Shown piece after piece: positions 1 to 7,702 of a stretch of DNA of 15,738 nt. The translations under genes were made by a program, and so were the position numbers. Each line of letters opens with the position of its first letter. Position 1 is the stretch's first letter. The DNA lies in the NCBI GenBank assembly GCA_913041025.1, contig CAJWGQ010000052.1, forward strand, positions 1 through 15,738, in the 5' to 3' direction. The notes under the pieces were generated by a model. The model saw only the letters and a program-made list of their open reading frames with translations. It did no database searches and was not told where the DNA came from. Source of the stretch: an uncultured Gammaproteobacteria bacterium. GTDB taxonomy: Bacteria > Pseudomonadota > Gammaproteobacteria > Pseudomonadales > Azotimanducaceae_A.

Positions 1-1259
1 GACAGGTCGAAAAATTTGGTGGGTTCCAGGGTCGCCGATCGAAGTGCCTCCATAGGAGTTAATCCAGCTCTTACTAGCATTTGGAGTTCTGCATGCAAAG
101 AATATCCTGGTATTGCAAAGCCGATGGGAGTGTCCGTGCCCGCACCTATTGGCAGGCCTTGTTCTTTCATCAGTCCGACGAGGAATAAGCTCCACTCAGC
201 GAACTCGGTGTTTGCCATCCGCGAACCAGACTGGACTCTGATCTGTCTGTCCCAGTTAGTTTGAGTGCTACTTGGTAGACCTGAAAATGCCGATTGCCAA
301 TCTGTTCGTTCGAAAGGCGGATTTAAAGCAAGACTATTGAGTCTTAGAGTTGGGACTTGAAGTGTCATTTGCATTGCGCGAAGAGTGCTAAGGCATTTGT
401 CTCTGCTGAAGTTTCTAATTGCAGGGATTCGCTGTAAACGATGAAGATTAGATCTAAGCGCAAAACCTGGCAGTTGATCTGCGTTTTTGAGAATTGCCAG
501 GCGTTCTTCGTGTAATGCTTCACTGTCTCGTGCGCAATCTAGCTCAATATTTCGAAGGTGTTCGATCGAGTCTACAAATTCGCCTGCGACACTAGCCCTC
601 ATGGACAAAGGTATGTGGGAGTCTATCGGCATTCTATTTTCTCTAGCGGCTTCCACCATTGCCTCAAAGACTCTTGGGCTCACTAGTTCGTAGATTTTAA
701 TGAAGCTTGCACCCTGTGATTTCAGGAATTGGATTCGCTTTCGAGCTGATTGCGCATCGATGTTTTGCACACCGATATGCGGTCGTGATTTTCCGTCATA
801 GACAACATCCCGTCCGTCGAGAAGCGGCCCGGAGTAGAAGACCCTTGGCGCCACTGAGTCCGGTTTTTTCATGGATTCAACAATAGGCAGGAGTTTATCG
901 AGCAATCCACCTGTATCACGCACACTGGTTATTCCATAGGATAAAAGTAATGCTGGCATTTTATCGATAAGAGAATCCTCGTAGCTTAGGTGAACATGAA
1001 AATCCCATAATCCAGGGATTAGGAACTTTCCGTCCCCATTGATTGTATGGAGCTCCTGGATTTTTTCAGAGGCGTTTTGTATTTTTGTTATTGAGTCGTT
1101 CTTAAAAACTACGGTTTGATTTTCTCGAGTTCCGTTAAGAGCGTCGATGATGGTTACATTGGTGATCGCAGTCCCGGATGATTCCTCAGCCGAGAAAGAG
1201 GAGCTTGTCCAGACCCAAAGCCCAAACCCTAAAATCAATAATGATTTATGGTGATTCAT
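1..1259 (-). CDS. Secreted amidohydrolase (imidazolonepropionase-like), 3' end outside window
   Basis: An open frame of 419 codons runs without a stop from an ATG at 1259 to the window edge, so the C-terminus is missing (perhaps 30-60 residues, judging from the usual family length). Residues 1-24 look like a signal peptide (hydrophobic LLILGFGLWVW, cleavage after SSFSA), so the enzyme is probably periplasmic or surface-exposed. The full metal site of the amidohydrolase superfamily is visible: HVH at 88-90 in GLWDFHVHL, the carboxylatable Lys188 in FIKIYE, His215 in DSHIPLS, His234 in SIEHLRN and Asp376 in GAGTDTPIG. The family hydrolyses amide or cyclic amide bonds, often in dipeptides or xenobiotics; the substrate here is unknown. 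An AGG lies 7 bases before the ATG. It is divergent from the small gene at 1391. The family call is firm; the role is not, and a link to the folate genes is unproven. Confidence 0.9.
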   Translation of the reverse strand, partial: MNHHKSLLILGFGLWVWTSSSFSAEESSGTAITNVTIIDALNGTRENQTVVFKNDSITKIQNASEKIQELHTINGDGKFLIPGLWDFHVHLSYEDSLIDKMPALLLSYGITSVRDTGGLLDKLLPIVESMKKPDSVAPRVFYSGPLLDGRDVVYDGKSRPHIGVQNIDAQSARKRIQFLKSQGASFIKIYELVSPRVFEAMVEAARENRMPIDSHIPLSMRASVAGEFVDSIEHLRNIELDCARDSEALHEERLAILKNADQLPGFALRSNLHRLQRIPAIRNFSRDKCLSTLRAMQMTLQVPTLRLNSLALNPPFERTDWQSAFSGLPSSTQTNWDRQIRVQSGSRMANTEFAEWSLFLVGLMKEQGLPIGAGTDTPIGFAIPGYSLHAELQMLVRAGLTPMEALRSATLEPTKFFDL

Positions 1260-1390
1260 CTTAGTACCTAAATGATTAGGGTAAAGGACAGTCTATCTTT
1301 ATTTGCATTTTTATTGATACACATATTCATGGAGCGAATTGTGAATAGATCGGTTATCGTTGCCCACTGTTTAAGCTGGAAGAGATTAAG

Positions 1391-1948
1391 ATGCGTGTTT
1401 TGTTGTTCATTTTGCTGAGTTTATTTGGTTCGCAGGTTTTGTCTTCAGAGTCTCGAGGAGAGCTTTTTGCCAAGCTAGAGTCGTGTGGTGAAGTGCTGGG
1501 TCCTCTAAAAAGGCTCGGTTGTTTTGAGCAAATATTGGAAGAAGAATACACAACTAAGACGGGAAAACCTGAGCGCAGGCAAGTTGCAGCATCTGATAGT
1601 CAACCCCCGAACGTCGGTAAAGACAAGAAAAAATCGTCAGATAATTCTCGAGAACAGACAGCAAAAATAAAACCCCAGTCCAGGGACACCAAGCGGAACG
1701 AATTCGGATCAGTGAGTAAGGATCCTGATGCAGGATTTAATTTCAAGATCGAACGGGTAATCAAGTTGTCCAGAGGGAACTACCGATTGGTCTTTGAGGA
1801 TGGGCAGGTTTGGGAAGAAATCGAGTATGACCCAAGAACACGCTATAAAGTGGGTGATGCAGTGATAGTCAAAAGAGGGGTCCTGGGTACCTACAATATT
1901 ATCTCTGAACGAACTTCTCGCAAAAACAAAGCTAGACGGGTTAAATAA
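1391..1948 (+). CDS. Small secreted protein of unknown function with C..RL.CF motif
   Basis: This 185-residue protein starts with a signal peptide (MRVLLFILLSLFGSQVLSS). A short N-terminal motif follows, with Cys32 and Cys44 in SCGEVLGPLKRLGCFEQIL. This resembles the C-x(n)-RLACYD motif of many small envelope proteins of Gram-negative bacteria, where the two cysteines may form a disulfide. Residues about 53-112 are a lysine- and serine-rich low-complexity linker. The C-terminal 70 residues (from about FNFKIERV) look like a compact beta domain with GQVWEEIEYD and a final KVGDAVIVKRGVLGTYNII, a pattern I associate with uncharacterised gammaproteobacterial proteins. No catalytic motif is visible. 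The start is supported by a GGAAGAG purine run just upstream. It is a lone gene with its own terminator, divergent from the amidohydrolase. Function unknown. Confidence 0.8.
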   Translation: MRVLLFILLSLFGSQVLSSESRGELFAKLESCGEVLGPLKRLGCFEQILEEEYTTKTGKPERRQVAASDSQPPNVGKDKKKSSDNSREQTAKIKPQSRDTKRNEFGSVSKDPDAGFNFKIERVIKLSRGNYRLVFEDGQVWEEIEYDPRTRYKVGDAVIVKRGVLGTYNIISERTSRKNKARRVK

Positions 1949-1977
1949 AAAAGGCCGGCATTTAGGCCGGCCTTTTT
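1948..1977. terminator. Strong bidirectional intrinsic terminator
   Basis: A perfect 12-bp inverted repeat, AAAAAGGCCGGC (1948-1959) and GCCGGCCTTTTT (1966-1977), flanks a 6-base loop ATTTAG. The GC core is bracketed by an A run and a T run, so it can end transcription from both strands. It begins at the last base of the stop codon of the small secreted protein and lies 20 bases past the stop of the convergent TonB receptor gene, so it probably serves both. Confidence 0.93.
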
Positions 1978-1997
1978 AGGTTCTAGCGAGATTCTAT

Positions 1998-4991
1998 TTA
2001 CATAGAAGCACTAAACCGCACATACAACTGTCTCATGTAGGGATTGTGCAATTCTTCAGAGTAACCTCTGAAAAATGTCTTCGGTGGCTCTTTGTCACCA
2101 ACGTTAATCGCGCCTACTTTGAAGTCGTATTGCTGGTTATCACCAAACGAATAGCCATACTGGATATCGACTTCATTGTGAGAGTCGATTACACCAAACT
2201 GGCCTTTGCCATCCGCGGTTCTCAATGCAAACGCATCGTCTTCAACCTCGTCAATGTACCGGAAGGTGACATTAAAGCTGTGAGCATCTCTGATGTAGTT
2301 AAGCATTAGATTGGTTTTCAACTTCGGAGCTGCAACACCGGGGTTGCCGTCATTGCTGAAACCGACCCCATCAAGAATCGGACCACCATCTGAAACCTGT
2401 ATGTCGTAGGTATTCATGACTGTGGTCTCGCTCATCGCTGTCAATCTGCCACCAAGTAGGTCTAGTGAGTATCTCGCAGAGATGTCAAAGCCATTAGTGG
2501 TAGTCTGTCCCGAGTTGAAGTAGCCGAGGTTAACCAGCAAAAGCTCGCCAACCGCTGAAGGACATGCGGTGGGGCCGTCGCTTGGTAATGCGCCAACCAG
2601 GAAGTTAACAGGATCTCTTACGACTTTAGGTCCACAAGGATCAGCCTTTACGACCTGAACGACGTCCTCACTTCGGATTTGATTTTCAAATTCAAAGTCG
2701 AAGTAGTCAGCATCGATTTGCAACTCGTGGCTTCCATCCCCCCAAGATAATTCAGGGGACCAGCTTAGTCCGATGTTAAAGTTTTCAGACTCTTCTGGTT
2801 CCAGGTTTGGATTCTTGGTCAGGATGATGGTCCTGAAGGTTCCCGCGCTATCCGATTCTGCTGGGTTAATCGGGTCGATAACCTGCGCCACGTAAGAGCT
2901 TGCATCATTACCGACTACGTTACCTAGAGAAGGCGCCCTGAAAGAGGTACCTGCCGAGAATCTAGCCGTCAGGTTGTCCATGATTCGCCAGTTAATGCCT
3001 ATCTTAGGATCAGTGGAGTCAACTTCGCCATAGTCCTCTGTTCGTACAGCAAGCTGGATGTCCACTGCTTCATGAATGGGTAAGAACAACTCAGCGAAAT
3101 AGGCGTCTACACTTCGGCCACCCTTACCTCCTAATCTTGGAGTCAGGAACCCCTGTGCAAAGTTAGTTTGGAAGTTTGGAACCTGTCTTTCACGAATCTG
3201 ACGACGATGTTGCAGACCTATCGCTAAACCTGCATAGCCGCCGGGCAGTTCGAAAAGATCGCCTGTTACTAACCCTTGGATAACGGTAAGACTTCTTTCA
3301 AAGGCTTCACCGGTTCCATCCGTTTGGGCTGCAAATCTTAAGACGTCGAGAACATTATCATTTCCAGATAATGGGGTTCCGTCAGCGTCCATGATTGCGG
3401 TGAAAGGTGAGTTATAATCACCAAAAGTTCCGTAAATGTCCTTAGCGAAGGGACTGTAGTAATAACAGTTACCCCCACCTGCAGTCTCGCTGGCAGCTGG
3501 ACCATCAAATCTGATCTGGCAGTTTGGTCCGCCAAATCCGTTCAATGCATTCTGTATTCTTCGTAGGTCGGTGTCTGGATTTTCTCCATATCGCCTTTGA
3601 TCAGAATATTGAGCGGTTACATTAAAGCTCCAGGTGTCTGCCCAATCAGCATCTGTAAATTGAGCGAAGTCACCATCCCATGTGAAGGCCACACGATTTG
3701 AAGTGGTGTCACCATCTGACTTTGTTGAGCCGTGAGGGTCTCCGTAGGCGATACCCATTGCTCTCCCAGTCCAGGTCAAAGGAACGCCCAGCTCGTTTGC
3801 AGGGTGATCAGCTGGCACGATCGGCTTTCCGTTTGTTTGCGGGAAAGTCGCGACGAAGAATGTATGATCCTGAGTCCTAACGAAGCTTGCTTCTAAGGAC
3901 AGCTGATTTGATTCGTTAAGATCCATGGTCCAGTGCGTGTAGAAGCTGTAGTTGTTCTCATGGGGTGTAATCGAGTTATATGGCTGATAACTTGATCGAC
4001 AAATACCCACGGGGAACGGTGCTCCATCATACGAAGGTGCGAATTGTCCGCCTCCTGGAACTGGTCCTATTGCAGGACCCGCTTCTGGTAGACAATAAGG
4101 GTCTGCGAAGCTCATACCACCCGCCGCATTTGGACCGATGTCTGCGTAAGGGCCTGTTCCCGCAACAGAATGATCGAACAAGGTCGAATAGTTCACAGGA
4201 TCATTAACACCATTATCTATAATGACATCGCCGCCGGTTGCGGAGACAGGTCTTTGAGTGGTGAAATAAGTGCCTGGCATACCAGTTGATGACGTGTTGT
4301 TGATCAAATTGAACGGTCTGTCTTTGTTCCACATGTGATCTTGGCGCTCATAGGCAAAAGCGAACATTCCATGGAATTGATCATTTCCACCTCCAACAAT
4401 GAATTGAACTTCCTGTTGGCCGCTGTTGTCGATTTGCTTGCCGCCGACACGTACTTCGACTCCTTCGAAGTCGGTACGAGTCATCATGTTAACAACACCT
4501 GCTACCGCGTCAGAGCCATACAATGCAGCGCCGCCATCAAGCAATGTTTCTATACGATCCACTGCTATCATAGGCACTAATTGCTTGATGTTGGTGTAGT
4601 CTGCACCAGCAGGACCAGTCCAAGTAGAAGCACTTCGCTTGCCATTCAATAGCACGAGTGTCGAAGAGACACCCAGCCCGCGAAGTTCGATCGCTCTCGC
4701 GCTTCCGCAACATCCATTTCTCAACCCTCCACGGCCGTAGTTGCTGGGTGAAAAGGTGAATGTCTCGGCGACATCTTCCAAATCTGTCCAGCCGTTGGCT
4801 TCAATGTCTTCGAGCCCTACGGTATTTAGAGGTGAAGAAAGGTCTTGCTGGTTTCGGCGCTTAATGTAAGAGCCGGTTACAACAATTTCTTCTATGGCCT
4901 CGTCATCACTGGCAGCATGCACATTAAAGCTTGAAAAGCTCAATAGAACAGAGACTGCGGTGAAGATAGAGGCGTACTTTAAAACTCTCAT
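1998..4991 (-). CDS. TonB-dependent outer-membrane receptor, substrate unknown
   Basis: This 997-residue protein has a signal peptide (residues 1-26, ending NVHA), then a TonB box around 34-43 (EEIVVTGSYI). The plug domain is clear: DLEDVAETF near 70-78, ELRGLGVSSTLVLLNGKR at 102-119 and VDRIETLLDGGAALYGSDA at 144-162. The rest is a 22-strand-type barrel with family motifs such as LTARFSAGTSFRAPS and NPNLEPEESENFNIGLSW. It would sit in the outer membrane and import a ligand using TonB energy. Length and sequence fit the large receptors common in marine gammaproteobacteria, which import carbohydrates, peptides or other small organics; nothing here fixes the ligand. The chain ends FSASM rather than with the usual terminal aromatic residue, and the plug carries a vicinal Cys pair (NGCCGS). 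AGGGGA lies just before the ATG. It is divergent from the CoA-transferase gene, so the two may be co-regulated. Confidence 0.95.
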   Translation of the reverse strand: MRVLKYASIFTAVSVLLSFSSFNVHAASDDEAIEEIVVTGSYIKRRNQQDLSSPLNTVGLEDIEANGWTDLEDVAETFTFSPSNYGRGGLRNGCCGSARAIELRGLGVSSTLVLLNGKRSASTWTGPAGADYTNIKQLVPMIAVDRIETLLDGGAALYGSDAVAGVVNMMTRTDFEGVEVRVGGKQIDNSGQQEVQFIVGGGNDQFHGMFAFAYERQDHMWNKDRPFNLINNTSSTGMPGTYFTTQRPVSATGGDVIIDNGVNDPVNYSTLFDHSVAGTGPYADIGPNAAGGMSFADPYCLPEAGPAIGPVPGGGQFAPSYDGAPFPVGICRSSYQPYNSITPHENNYSFYTHWTMDLNESNQLSLEASFVRTQDHTFFVATFPQTNGKPIVPADHPANELGVPLTWTGRAMGIAYGDPHGSTKSDGDTTSNRVAFTWDGDFAQFTDADWADTWSFNVTAQYSDQRRYGENPDTDLRRIQNALNGFGGPNCQIRFDGPAASETAGGGNCYYYSPFAKDIYGTFGDYNSPFTAIMDADGTPLSGNDNVLDVLRFAAQTDGTGEAFERSLTVIQGLVTGDLFELPGGYAGLAIGLQHRRQIRERQVPNFQTNFAQGFLTPRLGGKGGRSVDAYFAELFLPIHEAVDIQLAVRTEDYGEVDSTDPKIGINWRIMDNLTARFSAGTSFRAPSLGNVVGNDASSYVAQVIDPINPAESDSAGTFRTIILTKNPNLEPEESENFNIGLSWSPELSWGDGSHELQIDADYFDFEFENQIRSEDVVQVVKADPCGPKVVRDPVNFLVGALPSDGPTACPSAVGELLLVNLGYFNSGQTTTNGFDISARYSLDLLGGRLTAMSETTVMNTYDIQVSDGGPILDGVGFSNDGNPGVAAPKLKTNLMLNYIRDAHSFNVTFRYIDEVEDDAFALRTADGKGQFGVIDSHNEVDIQYGYSFGDNQQYDFKVGAINVGDKEPPKTFFRGYSEELHNPYMRQLYVRFSASM

Positions 4992-5128
4992 AAGTTCCCC
5001 TAGTTATTTGATTTTGCATAAGTAACCTGGCCAATATGTAACCAGATCTCTTTCCCTATCGCGTAAACTAACACGAGCCAGATGCAATCTCTAATATTAA
5101 TCAATGGTGATTGCTAAGAATTATCCAT

Positions 5129-5157
5129 TTGATCTTCTTATGCTGGCGGATTAAGTT
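5129..5157 (+). promoter_or_regulatory. Candidate promoter of the CoA-transferase gene
   Basis: TTGATC (5129-5134) and TAAGTT (5152-5157) are separated by 17 bases, upstream of the CoA-transferase start. The -35 matches the sigma-70 consensus at four of six positions and the -10 is poor, so this is a tentative call. It would place the transcript start near 5164, leaving a leader of about 25 bases that holds little except the hairpin at 5168-5186. The rest of 4992-5185 is an AT-rich divergent intergenic region in which I see no gene. Confidence 0.25.
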
Positions 5158-5167
5158 AAGGACAGTG

Positions 5168-5186
5168 CTTATTTGGGGGAAATAAG
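5168..5186 (+). promoter_or_regulatory. Hairpin presenting the Shine-Dalgarno sequence in its loop
   Basis: CTTATTT (5168-5174) and AAATAAG (5180-5186) are a perfect 7-bp inverted repeat enclosing GGGGG (5175-5179), which is the ribosome-binding site of the CoA-transferase gene. The start codon lies at the foot of the stem. G.U pairs could lengthen it by two. As RNA it is weak and AU-rich, but it could affect translation initiation; as DNA it could be an operator. The repeat is seen directly; a regulatory role is inferred. Confidence 0.4.
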
Positions 5187-5188
5187 TG

Positions 5189-7618
5189 ATGCTTTCTTCA
5201 TATCGTGTTGTTGAGCTTAGCGACGAACCGACGACCTTTTGTGGGTATCTATTTGCGCTCCTTGGCGCCGAAGTCATCTGTATCGAGCCGCCTGAAGGCT
5301 CTGTAGTTCGCTCCATACCGCCGTTTTCCGAGGAAAACGGTGAAAGTTTGTGGTGGCAAGCCTATGCCAGGGGTAAAACCAAAATCAGGCTGGATTTGCA
5401 GAAGGACTCGGACCTGAAGCAATTGCATCAATTGGTTTCAGAGGCGGATTTTTTTGTTGAGTCACTGTCGGCCCAATCGGCAAGTGAACTGAAGTTGGAT
5501 CATGATTCTTTGGAAGAAGTAAACCCTGAGATTATATCTGTGTCAGTGACACCATTCGGTCGAAATGGACCGAAAGCAGATTGGCCTGCCACGGATTTAA
5601 CTGTTTGGGCTGCGAGTGGCGCTCAGGCGCTGGCGGGCGATTCAGATAGAGCGCCGGTCAGGACGAGTGTCCCACAAACCTACTTGCATGCCGGAGCAGA
5701 TGCGGTGGGCGGCGCGTTAATTGCTCTACAGGAGCGCCATAAGTCGGGTAGAGGTCAGAACGTTGATGTGTCGGCTCAGCAGTCTGCAGCACAAGCCGCA
5801 CTTTCGGCGAATCTCGCTACGCACAACAATTCGGAGGTTGTGGTTGAGCGAGCGGCAGGAGGGTTGTCCGGAGCAATCAAAGCTCAGCTTACTTGGCCTT
5901 GCGCAGACGGGCATGTCGCAATCGCCTTCTTGTTTGGTCCTGCTTTTACCGAGCCAAATAGAAGGTTACTGTCATGGGTGAAAGAGGCGGGTTTCTGCGA
6001 TCAGGATGATGTGGATATGGATTGGGGCGCCAGGATTATGGCGATGGCAAGCGGTCAGGAGCCATTTGACGACTATGAAGCTCTTTGTCAAAAGATAGAG
6101 GCTTTCACTTTGACTTTGGCTCAGGAAGAGCTGTTCGAAGAAGGTTTAAGGAGAAGTATTTACATTGCTCCAGCCAGGGATATTGAAGGTTTGTTGTCTG
6201 AAAACCACTTTGATTCTCGGGGCTTTTGGCATGAAAGTCGGGAGTCGAACCTTCTTCGTCCCGATGGCAAACAGGCTCGAATACCTGGTGCATTTGCTAA
6301 ATTCTCAGAAACTCCGATTCAGATTCCTCACTTTGACGTCGAAATTACTGATCGAGCGAGTTCCGAAAAGACAGGAGAATTTAACTCCAACCCGCCAGAC
6401 CTCGATCACTCATTGCCTCTGGCGGGCCTAAAAGTTCTGGACTTTATGTGGGTTATCGCGGGCCCCTTGTTCACGCGTGCTTTGACCGATTACGGAGCAA
6501 CCGTGATCAAAGTTGAATCGAGTGAACGTAACGAGCCTGCTCGTGCAGCTCCAACTTTTTTAAACGATGAACCTGGACTGGAAACCGGTGTGCCTTTTGC
6601 CAATTTTAATGCCGGCAAGCTGGGGATTACGGTGGATCCATCAAATCCAAGTGGTAAAAAGGTGATAGAGGACCTGGTTCGCTGGGCGGATGTTGTGACC
6701 GAATCTTTCTCGCCGAAAGCGATGAAAGGCTGGGGGTTAGATTATGAGAGCCTTAAGAAAATTAATCCCAATATCGTCATGTTATCGAGTTGTTTGATGG
6801 GGCAAACGGGACCACGAGCCCAGGTTCCTGGCTACGGTAACATGGCGGCCGCCATTGCTGGGTTTTACGATTTGACTGGTTGGCTGGATCGTTCTCCAGC
6901 TGGACCATATTTAGCTTATACAGACGGCGTTTCGCCAAGATTTATGCTGGCATCACTGATGGCGGCTCTGGAACATCGACGAGACACTGGAAAGGGACAA
7001 CATATCGACATCTCACAGGCTGAAGCGGCGATACATTTTCTCGCGCCTGCTGTGCTCGAATACGAAATGAATAACAAAATTTGGCGCAGGCAAGGCAACC
7101 GGGATTTGCGGTTGGCCCCCCATGGAGTTTATCCGGTGAAGGGAGAAGATCATTGGATAGCCATTGCTTGTCAGGATGACAGGGCTTGGCATAAGTTGTG
7201 TGAAGTAGCCGGATTTTCGTCTGAAAGTTCTGATTCGAGTCTGTCGACTGGAGCAGAGCGGGTGGAGCAATCGGACAGGTTGGATGCTCTTCTGACGGGC
7301 TGGACCTGTGGCTTTGAGGGAGAAGAGCTTCAATCTTTGTTGATTTCCTCTGGGGTGGCCTCGCATATTGTGCAAAATTCACCAGAGAGCGTAACCGACC
7401 CACAATTAAAATATCGAGAGCATTTTGTGACGGTGCCTCACTCTAGTGTAGGTAACTTTGTTATTGAAGGTTCGAGATTTCGTTTGTCGAGAACGCCGGG
7501 TGGTCCTGTTTGTGCAAACCCTGAAATTGGAGAGCATAACGCGCATGTGCTCACCGAAATACTGGGCTACGATGTTGATAGGATGGCCGATGTATTCGCC
7601 TCTTTAGCAATGAATTAG
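5189..7618 (+). CDS. Tandem-fused class III (CaiB/BaiF family) CoA-transferase
   Basis: This 809-residue protein is two CaiB/BaiF CoA-transferase modules joined end to end, about 1-385 and 410-805. Single-module enzymes are about 400 residues and pair as interlocked dimers, so the fusion may act as a built-in heterodimer. The C-terminal half has the full family pattern: LPLAGLKVLDF, then DYGATVIKVES, and the nucleophile Asp579 in AYTDGVSP ahead of AALEHRRDTGKGQHIDIS. In the N-terminal half the aligned site is Tyr165 (VPQTYLHAG ahead of ALQERHKSGRGQNVDVS), so only the second half should be catalytic. The expected reaction is transfer of CoA between carboxylic acids through an aspartyl-CoA thioester. 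The two-module layout recalls DMSP-cleaving DddD, but the sequence does not establish that activity. ATG 5189 was preferred over GTG 5186 because it lies 8-9 bases after GGGGGA. Substrate unknown. Confidence 0.92.
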   Translation: MLSSYRVVELSDEPTTFCGYLFALLGAEVICIEPPEGSVVRSIPPFSEENGESLWWQAYARGKTKIRLDLQKDSDLKQLHQLVSEADFFVESLSAQSASELKLDHDSLEEVNPEIISVSVTPFGRNGPKADWPATDLTVWAASGAQALAGDSDRAPVRTSVPQTYLHAGADAVGGALIALQERHKSGRGQNVDVSAQQSAAQAALSANLATHNNSEVVVERAAGGLSGAIKAQLTWPCADGHVAIAFLFGPAFTEPNRRLLSWVKEAGFCDQDDVDMDWGARIMAMASGQEPFDDYEALCQKIEAFTLTLAQEELFEEGLRRSIYIAPARDIEGLLSENHFDSRGFWHESRESNLLRPDGKQARIPGAFAKFSETPIQIPHFDVEITDRASSEKTGEFNSNPPDLDHSLPLAGLKVLDFMWVIAGPLFTRALTDYGATVIKVESSERNEPARAAPTFLNDEPGLETGVPFANFNAGKLGITVDPSNPSGKKVIEDLVRWADVVTESFSPKAMKGWGLDYESLKKINPNIVMLSSCLMGQTGPRAQVPGYGNMAAAIAGFYDLTGWLDRSPAGPYLAYTDGVSPRFMLASLMAALEHRRDTGKGQHIDISQAEAAIHFLAPAVLEYEMNNKIWRRQGNRDLRLAPHGVYPVKGEDHWIAIACQDDRAWHKLCEVAGFSSESSDSSLSTGAERVEQSDRLDALLTGWTCGFEGEELQSLLISSGVASHIVQNSPESVTDPQLKYREHFVTVPHSSVGNFVIEGSRFRLSRTPGGPVCANPEIGEHNAHVLTEILGYDVDRMADVFASLAMN

Positions 7619-7663
7619 GAAGAGTTTTTGGAGGACTTCAACTGATGACCTGTTGCAGCCTGT

Positions 7664-7693
7664 CGAGATCGACTCGGTTTCGAATCGATCTCG
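7664..7693. terminator. Hairpin between convergent genes, possible weak terminator
   Basis: CGAGATCGA (7664-7672) and TCGATCTCG (7685-7693) form a perfect 9-bp inverted repeat with a 12-base loop. It sits in the 84-base gap between the convergent ends of the CoA-transferase and DmdA-like genes, where a shared terminator is expected. No T run follows on either strand, so it is not a standard intrinsic terminator. It may be a weak or Rho-assisted one, or an RNA-stabilising 3' stem. Confidence 0.4.
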
Positions 7694-7702
7694 TAGCTCG
7701 CT

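Noticed and set aside
6942..7403. Minus-strand open frame of 153 codons
   Set aside because: It is antisense to the CoA-transferase second module, Pro/Ser/Arg-rich without motifs, and explained by the coding strand's codon bias.
5189..7618. Naming the CoA-transferase dddD
   Set aside because: The two-module layout and single catalytic Asp are shared, but other CaiB/BaiF fusions look the same and I cannot confirm DddD-specific residues by eye.
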